DNA from: Letharia columbiana
Lineage: Eukaryota; Ascomycota; Lecanoromycetes; Lecanorales; Parmeliaceae
Direction: 5' to 3'
Assembly (NCBI RefSeq): GCF_014066305.1
Contig: NW_023501072.1
Span: forward strand, 1 to 64,000
Length of the DNA stretch: 64,000 nt
In this document: positions 42,109-50,710 of the stretch, in pieces
Layout of the letters: every line of letters begins with the position of its first letter
Numbering within the stretch: position 1 is the first letter of the stretch
Made by a program: the position numbers and the translations under genes
Notes under the pieces: generated by a model
What the model was told of the DNA's origin: nothing
Databases searched by the model: none
The model's input: the letters and a program-made list of their open reading frames with translations, nothing else

Positions 42109-42588
42109 GTGGAAGAGTGGTCTGGTCTGCCGTGGAGCGGCTCGAAATGGAAACTTGGTATGAAACTCACCGTCCTCACCCCAATTCATTATTGTTTGCT
42201 TCTTTCACCTTATCCAAGCATTTATTTCTCTAACGTCACGTCGCAAACTCTATCATGCACGAAAAAGTCGACATCGTCACCCTCTTCTGATCAACATCGT
42301 CTATTTAATCTGATGGGTACCGGTAGTGCTTTATATGGTCGTGATTCGTTGCTGTCATGTGCTAGACGACCTACTTGTATGGCAACGGACGTTGGCCGAC
42401 GGCACAGTTATTCGTATTATCCAGAGAGCAAGGGTGACAGCTTTGATCTCCTGCGACTCGGTGCGCCAGTTGCTTTCCACGAGAAAGGTCTCAATCTTCT
42501 GATTTCTTTGGCATTCCCGATTCCAGGTTCTGTTTCCTTTTCTGCCAGAATCCACGTCCTTGAAGAACATTTTTCTCCTTTTCAATGA
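42109..42588 (+). CDS. Open frame of unknown meaning, 159 codons
   Basis: The first open frame after the AT block, 159 residues from ATG to TGA. It is rich in Ser, with no signal peptide, membrane segment or motif that I recognise. An overlapping minus-strand frame of 92 codons exists, so the open length may be due to chance in DNA of about 50% GC. It lies only about 25 bp inside the island border, which is little room for a promoter. I do not claim a product; it may be a relic of a larger gene cut by the repeat block. Confidence 0.15.
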   Translation: MEEWSGLPWSGSKWKLGMKLTVLTPIHYCLLLSPYPSIYFSNVTSQTLSCTKKSTSSPSSDQHRLFNLMGTGSALYGRDSLLSCARRPTCMATDVGRRHSYSYYPESKGDSFDLLRLGAPVAFHEKGLNLLISLAFPIPGSVSFSARIHVLEEHFSPFQ

Positions 42589-42666
42589 GTGCCTCCGAGA
42601 GTTCTGGCCATTGCTGTTGCGGCTCCTAGTCACACTGGGCAGCGCGGATTAGCGGACGCATTTCTG

Positions 42667-42705
42667 CACCCACTCGAGCGGAGTGAGTGTCAGCTCGAGT
42701 GGGTG
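42667..42705. repeat. 12-bp perfect inverted repeat with 15-nt loop
   Basis: Arms CACCCACTCGAG (42,667-42,678) and CTCGAGTGGGTG (42,694-42,705) are perfect reverse complements separated by 15 nt. The loop itself repeats GAGTGAGTG. It could form a stem-loop or mark the end of a small repeat. No T-run follows. Confidence 0.7.
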
Positions 42706-43072
42706 TCAGCAACCTCGACCTCCGCTCGAACTCGCATAGGTATTCACATTGACCACCTTCCATGACTTATGTGGTCCGCTTGTCAGTCGCAGCATCACCA
42801 CGAGCCTTCTGTGATACTTGCTAGGCATACATAGTGCTGGCGCAATAGCGATAATGATGCCTCCCGCGGGTGGAGACCAGAGCCTAGGATCCACCATCAA
42901 TGTCACTGTTTGGTCTTTTGTAGCAGTACCTCTTTTCCCAGTCGTCACATGACTCTTTGGTTGCATATGCTTAACCACTAATGTCGGAAGGGATGGCTTC
43001 TGGATATTGCTTTCCATGGTCAGTCCTTGGGGGAAAATATGCATGCATCAAAGTGATCTACAGGTATGACAG

Positions 43073-43915
43073 CTTTTCAGCCTCATCTTCGCCGGCATAG
43101 CATCCGCAGCGATAGCCGCAGGGTGCGGGAGATACGTGTACTACCTTGGTCTGCCAGCTACGTCGGAGGCTGTCTGACTCGAGGTCATTGCGGATTGATT
43201 TGTCATCACTTCTGTCGCTCTGCCAAAGCTAGCTGTGGCCTGCCTATATACAAGACTACTCAACCCGGCGCGGTCGCACGAGTGGATCCTACATGGTCCA
43301 AGCGTTAGCGATACTGCGAAGCAGACTACATGCGCCATCTTACTTTTCACGCAATGTACGCCACTTCAGGGATTGTGGGATCTTCTCCTCAACCTAAAGT
43401 GCTGGTCATCTTCCGTACTCATTGAGTCTTCAGTTCTCGCAGGCTGTGAGTAACTTGCGGGAGACACATAGCAATGGTATCACTGACGAACCCTACATAC
43501 TCAGCTTTCCTTGACCGAGTGTTTGCGATCTATCCGACAACAATTATCTTCAAGTTGAATATGAGCGCCAAGAAGATTGGTCTCACTTGCCCTCTAGTTT
43601 CTGCTGTCTTGTGCACGAGAATCCTGGCAGCTCAAGCATTTCATCCGCTAAGCGTCCTAGGGCCGCAGTAGTCGGGATCTATTAATGCACGACTTTCAAA
43701 CGAGGGAAGTTCTTCGCGGTGTTGAAGATCTCACGTGGTTCACAACATACTAGCGATCCTCTCATCTTGACAGCGAGGATGGTATCTCCAGCGTGTTGAG
43801 TCTGCATGGTCTGGCTGACCATGCTTAGCCACGGGATCGAACCCGCTGTGATCATCATCGCAGTCTACTCACCCACTCTCCATCCTTTTAACATGTTTTG
43901 TGTGAGGTGAAGGGA
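43073..43915 (+). pseudogene. Decayed rhodopsin-like (PTH11/SAT4-type) integral membrane protein
   Basis: Plus-strand reading from about 43,073 gives a hydrophobic helix (FAGIASAAIAAGCGRYVYYL), then LPATSEAV. After two in-frame TGA codons (43,175-43,177 and 43,196-43,198, both where family members usually have Trp) it continues LAVACLYTRLLNPARS and LLFTQCTPLQGLWDLL. A GTGAGT…CTCAG intron of 59 bp (43,446-43,504, phase 1) joins this to SFLDRVFAIYPTTIIF and KLNMSAKKIGL. The frame is then lost, but a further trace, IEPAVIIIAVYSPTLHPF, appears at about 43,836-43,890. This order (helix; alanine-rich helix with Tyr-Tyr-Leu; QC..P..LWD; FLD.VFAIYPTTII; EPA..II......LRP) is that of the fungal rhodopsin-domain seven-helix family containing SAT4 and PTH11-like proteins. 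The N-terminal helices are not found. With two stops and a lost frame it cannot make a full protein. Confidence 0.75.
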
Positions 43916-44033
43916 CACTCTCAAGAACAGTAGCCAGAGAATGTGGAGCCGACCAACCAACTATCTCCATTCTAATCTCAAAGCTTTCAAAGGTCCCAGC
44001 AATCAGAGGTGGAAAGACCCATACGCAACAAAC

Positions 44034-44312
44034 ATGTCCGAGCTTGGCGAGGACGACAATTTGGAGAGCAGGATGCTTCCGTGCCATGGGGTTCGCAAGA
44101 CGTAAAATGTTGATGTCAGCCGTGCCACACCGAGTAATGCAGATATGCCGACGGACGATTTAGAGATAGAATCGCTTGATGAGAATGTCCTGGCGGAGCA
44201 CAATGGCCAGCTTGGCCGTCTGACGGTCGTCGAAGGCGAAGGTGAAGGTTGGTTCATCCTGGGGCGCACATGTTCCGCGATGGCTGCTGTAACAGCTGCA
44301 CAGAAATCCTAG
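44034..44312 (+). pseudogene. Coding-like acidic segment with one in-frame stop
   Basis: A plus-strand frame of 92 codons beginning MSELGEDDNLESRM and ending GWFILGRTC…AAQKS, interrupted only by TAA at 44,103-44,105. Its composition is protein-like (DDLEIESLDENVLAEHNGQL, then GRLTVVEGEGEGWF), while frames on the other strand have Cys/Ser-rich nonsense composition. It could be the cytoplasmic tail of the rhodopsin-like pseudogene just upstream, since such proteins often end in a long hydrophilic tail, or an unrelated fragment. No family recognised. Confidence 0.35.
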
Positions 44313-46184
44313 TGCAGGTGCGCTCAAAAATGATCTGAAGCAAGCACCTGACCCGCAGAAATACTCCCTGTTGGACGGGACGGCCCCTATCTCCATCCGT
44401 ACTTTATCGTACTGGTACCAGAAGTAGGTCTTACCAACTGGCAGCGGCGATGCACCGCGTCCGGTGGAATAACACTGTTGTACAGTGAATGGTCCGCCCT
44501 TTGGTGGGATTGCACGGGCCATCGCAAGGTAGGGCGACCTAACCTCCCTACTGGTGGAGTGGCCCAAAGCACACTGCATCAAAGACTACTGAAGCTTAAT
44601 AATCCCAAAGGTTGACATTCCAAACGCAACTGTATCTTTTGTTGTTGGCAAACTGAATCTCGCTTTTGATCTATGTTTTGTATGATCTATATACTTGCAA
44701 CCAAAGAAGACATTGGATTTCGCGGTAGCCGCGCTTTTTCTCGGCAGTCGAAAGGGTCACAGTTGTGTTTTTGTTTCATTTACTTGAAACAAGTCACTTC
44801 CGCTTAACCAATAGACGCGCGACAGGGGCTACGTAGGAGCCAACTCCTTGTGGAAGGTATTTAACAAACTTACACAGGTCTTGTGATACTCCATGTCAGA
44901 AAATGGAAGCTCACAAAGCAAGTTCCAGTCCTCGATTCCTCCCGACAATTAACCGCGCCAACCCTTGAGGCGCAAATCTAAGGTGTTCTGCGGGATGCCA
45001 GGACCAATATGCAGGGTGCTTAGTGCGATCGTAAGAAAAAATGCATAATGCGGGGAAGGTAAAGGATCATCTGTGCTTTCTTCCCCGCCACGTCACTTCA
45101 CTCCATCGACGCAAATGTCACTTCACCGCCGTTTTCCGCCTGTTTGAGCGCAAAAGAAAACATTGATTGGCTTGCGGTGGGATGGGTGTTTGACAGCTCT
45201 AGCCTTGTGCTCCTTCCCCGCATGGTCAATCAATATTGGAGGTGGGGAAAAAGCGTCGCGTGTCTGTCAGTTCCTCGAACTTGAGCCGCATGTTGCCCCT
45301 CGAACAAGGCACTGCGAACGGAGATGTTTGACAGTCAGCTCGGTGAGTCTTGCGTTAATTCGCCGAGTATCTCCGGGTTCTCAGCAGGTGTCACTGCTCT
45401 TGAAAGCCGAAGCCGATGGAGGGTGGCAGTATGTTTTCTGGCGGCAGCTGCTCTCCTTGTACAAAGCATTGGCTTAGTGATATCACGCTCCCCACGCTAA
45501 ACTTGCAATGTACAATCCAAGTGCCACGTCTCCTTGCTTGGACGCTCATGAGGAATGTATCACATCTTGCGCTCTGATCCTTGGGGAGCCAGCAGGGACC
45601 TTGACTCGCTCTCTCTTCTGTAACTTGACCGGAAAGATGGTTCTTCAAACTAATGGGCACTGTATTGTACATACTGCAAGTACCAAAGCCTAGCCCTGAC
45701 CATCAGTGGCAATAGTTTGCAGATGCAAGATAGACCTTCAATTCCCCGCCCGGGATCTCGTGCCCTCACAACGGTCCGTGGCATGTTCTGCAGATGTTCA
45801 TACTCATCTCCATTCCACCCTGTCTCGTGGTCAAGGGTGGTTAGTGGCGCTGCTCACGGATATGAAATGCCGAGCGCGAAATGGGTCTCATGGCCCTCAA
45901 AATTAAATATTAGAAATGGGGAGGTATTCAAATTCCCATCTGGTCCTTTCGCATACCGAGCGGCCGTCCAATGATAGAAGAGAGGGCTCTAGGGACGCCG
46001 TCAGCCTCTACCACCTCACGGATCAGGGCGGACTCATGTGGTGTACAAAGCTGCCGTAGCAGACCGGTGGGATCGTCGGTGTGCAAGAGCCAGCTCTAGG
46101 ATTTAATCGAGCTCGCCAGTCTTCTCTATAACGTGTAACAACCTGACTCTCCATCACCATTGCAGCTTTCTCCAACTATACAAA
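44313..46184. other. Intergenic stretch, no recognisable gene
   Basis: About 1.9 kb of normal-composition DNA. Several open frames of 60-140 codons occur on both strands (for example minus 44,160-44,582 and plus 45,163-45,477), but none shows a domain, signal peptide or splice-joined homology. The last ~60 bp before 46,185 are pyrimidine-rich (CTCTCCATCACCATTGCAGC), as is common just upstream of fungal start codons, and belong to the GH71 gene's 5' region. Confidence 0.5.
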
Positions 46185-47991
46185 ATGCGTCTCTCCAACG
46201 CTCTATCAACCACGGCGGCAGTGCTGCACCTGATTGGGAAGGCGCAAGCCAAGGCAGTCTTCGCGCATTACATGGTAGCTTTCACCACGTCACTGCTGTA
46301 CACGACGATGCTCACCTCAGTTGAAAGATCGGTACTGTGGATAAAGACCATGCGCAACAAGACATCGACAACGCAATATCAGTCGGGTAAGTCTGCCAAT
46401 CAATCAGGATTACGATAGACTTCTAACAACCAATTAGACTCGACGGATTCGCCCTGAACATCGGTGATCCAACCGAGTCCTACGTCGGCGCGACACTTGA
46501 ATACTTGTACGAGTATGCGTCTGGCACAGGATTCAAGCTCTTCGTCAGTATGGATCTGTCTGCATCGGGTGCAGCATGCAGTGCAGGGAGGTCCTGCTGC
46601 AATGGGGTTAGCTTCTCCAACCATCGACAGCATTTATGACTTCCTTTAACCTGATCCTACGGGCATTCAGCCGAACGACTATAGCAGCATCTTTTCGCAA
46701 TACCTAAGCAATGAAGCATCTTACCTAGGCCCCAACGGTTTGCCCATGATATCGACCTACTCATCTGGCGGCGTCGTCCCCGATGCCTGGCATTGTAAGT
46801 CTCTTCATCCTACATGGAACCTACTACGGGAACTGATGTACTCAAAGCATGGAAAGTGTCCCTTGACTTCCAAATGTACTTCGTTCCTATGTTTGATGAT
46901 ACGGATGGCTACTACGACTCAACCTCTGAGGTGAGTCGTCCAAAATCGTTCTTTCCTCGGGTCTCGGATTGATGTCAATGTAGTGGTGGTCCAATTGGGG
47001 CAACCTGGTCGACGGAGTCTTCAGCTGGGAGGCGGCGTGGCCAACGGTGGCAGATGGGAGTAGCACCGACGTCGGCAGCCTCTCTCCTGACATGCCACTC
47101 ATCAACAGCGCCTCGGCTAGTCAGAAGAGCTACATGATCGGTTCGTAGATCCATCATTCCTGTAAGCGTCGCTAACAAACACGCAGCTTTGAGCACTCTC
47201 CAGTACAAGGATGCCGTAAGACATGCCCGAAACAGAGACTGTGAATTGCTGCTGACCGATACGAAACAGTACGGTACCAACTTGTACCGCGCAGGCGGGC
47301 TCAATCTACCCATTCGCATGAATAACATCCTTGGCATTGCATCAGAGCTCGATTTCGTCGAGATCATCACCTGGGTAAATCCGCCCCAAAGCCCACCTAA
47401 CTCGCAATCCAGCTAACGTAGCATCAGAATGATGGCCCCGAAAGTCACTACATTGGAAACGTATGGAGCGAATCATCCGATTCATCGGTCATGTACTCCT
47501 CGCCGCAAGCCGCCTTTCCCCACGCTGCCTGGCAACCCCTCGTCACATCATTCATCGAGGCATACAAAGCCGGCGGCACCATGGCTCCCCCGTCCGGCGC
47601 CACGGCGGTAGGATCGATGTGGTACAAAACGATCCTGCAAGACGCCTCATGCTCCGGGGCGACGCCACCCAGCGGCTGGTCCACGGGCACTGATTCTCTC
47701 ACCTGGGCGATCGTCCTACCATCCGGATCATCCGGGATGAAAGCCTGCCTCACGAGCAACGGTTCTGTCATCTCGACCGTGAGTGTGAATCCGGGGCTGA
47801 ATTTCGGTTCGCCGACCGGAGTGCAAGCCGGGGCACAGATGCTTCAATTGTTGGACTCAGCGGGCAATGTTGTCATGACCGCGACAGGCGGTGAGTGCAT
47901 CTCTTCCAGTTGTCCAGCTGGTATGTACAACATGAATTACCAGGTAGTTGGTCTGAGTGCGGACGGTGGCAGCGCAAGTTGCAGCAGTTGA
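46185..47991 (+). CDS. Secreted GH71 alpha-1,3-glucanase (mutanase-type), nine exons
   Basis: Splicing by hand gives exons 46,185-46,274, 46,328-46,386, 46,438-46,606, 46,671-46,794, 46,848-46,930, 46,984-47,140, 47,187-47,215, 47,270-47,374 and 47,428-47,991, a 459-residue protein without internal stops. Introns are 46-64 bp, with GT…AG ends. The first intron uses an AAG acceptor, since the nearer CAG would shift the frame. Residues 1-22 form a signal peptide (MRLSNALSTTAAVLHLIGKA). The GH71 blocks follow in order: VFAHYM, DIDNAISVGLDGFALNIGDP, FKLFVSMDL, SQYLSNEASYLGPNG, GGVVPDAWHSW, DFQMYFVPMFDD, WGNLVDGVFSWEAAWP, STLQYKDAYGTNLYRAGGLN and ESHYIGNVW. A C-terminal beta-type region ends at TGA. 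GH71 enzymes hydrolyse alpha-1,3-glucan of fungal walls or extracellular glucans, so it likely acts outside the cell in wall remodelling or on other fungi. The length is normal for the family's catalytic plus C-terminal part. No carbohydrate-binding module was seen. Confidence 0.93.
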
Positions 47992-49347
47992 ACTAAGGGA
48001 AACGGGCAGGGAAGTGTAGGATGTGGGGATAACTGCATGCGACACATTGTACGATTGGAAGGAAACGCATTCTCACGCGTAAGATGGAAAGCTGGAAGAC
48101 TGTAGGATGGAACGGAACTGCATGCGTGGGCCTAATATCATCACTATGGAAGCGATTGCATGCTAGGATCGAAATATTGTAAAAAGGAAAAAATGACAGC
48201 ATTAACTCAGTCTTGCGCAACTCTCCACGTAACGTTGCACACAAATCTTGTGGCTGACATAGCCTGAAACGTCATCCGCTCACCTATCTAGAAGCTCCCC
48301 CTCACAACAAGACACTTATGGTCTAGTCCCTACCATCGCTCTAACGCGCGTCACAGGCCCACCACCTTGGGCCATACATCGCCCACAATCCTTCCAACCG
48401 ACTTGAAATCCAGACAACTAAGCATGAAACGAGAAAGAGCGTAAGGGGTATTCCAGAATATTGTCCGATACCTAGGAACGGAAGTCGGAAAATTCCAAGC
48501 TTTGACTTGCCCGAGTGCGACGGCAACTAAGGAAGGTTTATTGAAAGTGTGCGCATACTCGTGGGGCGGAAAAATCTGTCTGCTTGGCAAATCGATGCAG
48601 ATTATGGTCCTCTGAGTGAAAAAGTCAATTGGTGGGTACATGCGGGCCGGACTGCCAAGACGATACTTTATACTTCTCGGTAGCACGAGTGCAGGAGATT
48701 TCTACCCATTTCCGGTGAGTTCTGATCTGTCTGGAATCCAAGCGTGGGGTACATTCCATTGATGCATAAACATTTCCCGGTTTCTTGCCCCTGAGGTGAA
48801 AGCTGTACGAGTTCTCTAACCTTGCTGTACGAGAACGGCGACTCCGACAGAAAGGATACTTTCCATTCCGAGATCAAGGCAAACAGTTGCGCTCATCACG
48901 AATCGATATCACACAGCATATTTCCTTCGAAATCATGTCGACTCCTCCTAGATGGTTCAGGACTGAGGGCAAAGGTCCAATATGCCCAACCTGCAAGACA
49001 AAACACTAATCAGATTGGCCTCCACTAGGAATCCATATCCGGACAAGCGTAGATAAGGGCCGACAACATCCTCACAATACTCTCAAGGCCGTCATGGACG
49101 AGGAGCCTGCTCTGTTGCGAAGAGAAATGATAACGACGGACACACACCACTAGACGTTTGACCACCCTTACGTCTTTGATGACAGAACGCCAAGTCTCAT
49201 TTTGAGCGCTCTGCCACCGTGTTGCGAACCATCAGACCCAAAGAAGATTGGCACTGCTGCTCTCTTCGAAGACACAAATTTGAGTAGACAGGCGGGTGTC
49301 CTCCCCAAAACCATGCGCGCCGCCTGTACTTCGGCCACAGCCTCACT
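47992..49347. other. Intergenic stretch after GH71
   Basis: The first ~250 bp are the probable 3' untranslated region and terminator of the GH71 gene. The remainder contains only short open frames. The longest, minus 48,351-48,686 (111 codons), is listed separately. I see no RNA gene or domain. Confidence 0.4.
48351..48686 (-). CDS. Open frame of unknown meaning, 111 codons
   Basis: Minus-strand frame of 111 residues (MLPRSIKYRLGSPARMYPPI…PKVVGL) with aromatic-rich composition but no motif I recognise. A second minus frame (48,668-48,877) overlaps its start, and a third (48,341-48,526) covers its end with a possible membrane helix. This could be a decayed, formerly spliced gene, or chance. 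No function is claimed. Confidence 0.15.
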   Translation of the reverse strand: MLPRSIKYRLGSPARMYPPIDFFTQRTIICIDLPSRQIFPPHEYAHTFNKPSLVAVALGQVKAWNFPTSVPRYRTIFWNTPYALSRFMLSCLDFKSVGRIVGDVWPKVVGL

Positions 49348-50026
49348 TTAGAAACGAACATCATCATTCTCTTCGGTCTTTGTCAAGCAAGAGCCATGCG
49401 CACTAGTGAGCAAAGGAGGCTCGACAGCCAAAGTGACATCTTGTAGATTCTGAAACTTCACCAAGAATGTGCCGAATGCCAGAGGGCTCATAACATCCAC
49501 AGGCTCCTCGGAGGTAAATTGGAAATTCTGAGTCGTATACGGTGACGACGAGCCCGCCTTGTACCCAGTCACCGTGATGTTGCAAGCTACGGCAGCTGAG
49601 ACAGCGTCTTGGCCACCTTGTGCAACGCAGCTGTAATAGAAGCCAGTGAGCGAAAAAGACTTGGTCGTGGACTCTGGGAGCAGAGCAATCAAAGTGGGTG
49701 GCGTTTAGCCAGAGTTGAATGCCAGAGAAACGTGCGGGTCCGAGTGAGGGATAACGCTGGAAGCAGACTCGTTGGAGATGGCAAGTGAGGCGACATCAGG
49801 CTTCTCATAGGAAGTCCTCTTGTAGATTCCCACGAGCGTAACGAGAGCCTCTCCAGGAACTGTAGCTAAGCCATCGTACTGCGAACGATCAATTGGACGC
49901 ATGGTGACCAAAGGGGACGTTGGCACTCACGGCGGCGTCGAAAGACACACTGCTGGCGAGACCCAAAGTTAAGAAGAGAACGTTTGCAAAGATGCTGACG
50001 CTGAATGGATGGGTATCACAAAGCAT
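49348..50026 (-). pseudogene. Secreted hypothetical protein with one premature stop
   Basis: Two exons on the minus strand. Exon 1 is 50,026-49,931: 32 codons beginning MLCDTHPF with a strong signal-peptide core FANVLFLTLGLASS and ending VSFDAA. A GTGAGT…CGCAG intron spans 49,930-49,879. Exon 2 is 49,878-49,348. The spliced frame (208 codons) is open except for one TAA at 49,705-49,707. Reading through, the protein continues in the same frame with TTKSFSLTGFYYSC and NITVTGYKAG. This pattern (xxTKSFxLxxFYxxC followed by a VTGxKAG strand) is one I know from a family of secreted, beta-rich fungal proteins of unknown function. The TAA is one C-to-T change away from CAA (Gln). Without suppression only a truncated protein of about 90 residues would be made. 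The intact splice sites and otherwise clean frame suggest recent loss, or a sequencing error at that base. Confidence 0.7.
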
Positions 50027-50710
50027 TATCTTGCAGGCCGATACCTTGGCCTGACCGTCAATCAAGGGGACAGTCGTATGTTTCTGGATGAAACTGGAGG
50101 GTTACAACCATTTTCTTAAGCATCCAAATGATGAGTCGATAACATAAGTGGCAAACGCCCTATCGAGTGGCTCCCTTTGTCGGTCCGATGGAGGTCACCA
50201 TTTGGGTCGAGGAGGTGTGTGTCCATTGTACGACGCTTTCTACTTTCCACCATGACATACAACAAGAGTGCGGGACGTCATAGTGCACCTGGATCATTCG
50301 ATTCCTCGACATGAGATCCCCCATGTTGTCGGATTGAAGTCAGATCAACAGACTCTTGAACTACCACATTGTGGCTGTAATGTAAGACTTTGGAGAAGCC
50401 GAGAAAGAACGGGTGCTGTTGTATTTCTCTTCTATATGCATTGTGTTCCATGTATGGTCGGAATGAAAAGATGGGATTTTGCCACGAACAACAAGTGCTT
50501 CTTCTTGCACCTTCTTTCCGGTGTGCAGACTTTTACAGTATATGCCGATTTGCGTAGGAAAGACTCCGCCTTCGCACATTGTCGTGTTTGAAAAAACATG
50601 GCGACTCTGTCGATGACAACAGAAGACTTTGCCGGCCAACAAGAGCTGATGTCCAATGATAATTATACTATCAGCCTTCCCTCCAGTACCGGACAGTACC
50701 GGAGAGCCAT
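50027..50710. other. Right end of island 1, no recognised gene
   Basis: The upstream region of the minus-strand secreted-protein gene, then overlapping open frames on both strands (plus 50,268-50,591 and minus 50,361-50,642) without domain or signal. Near 50,683-50,705 there is a short direct repeat, AGTACCGGACAGTACCGGAG, close to the point where composition shifts towards A/T. Confidence 0.4.

Noticed and set aside
43818..43890. tRNA-like T-arm (reverse strand GGGTTCGATCCCG)
   Set aside because: No matching acceptor stem, D-arm or anticodon arm upstream; the sequence falls in the coding trace of the rhodopsin-like pseudogene.
44160..44582. Minus-strand open frame of 140 codons
   Set aside because: Cys/Ser/Arg-rich composition without a domain; the opposite strand shows a better, acidic coding-like frame over the same bases.
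45163..45974. Several 60-104-codon frames on both strands
   Set aside because: Mutually overlapping, no signal peptide, domain or splice-supported extension.
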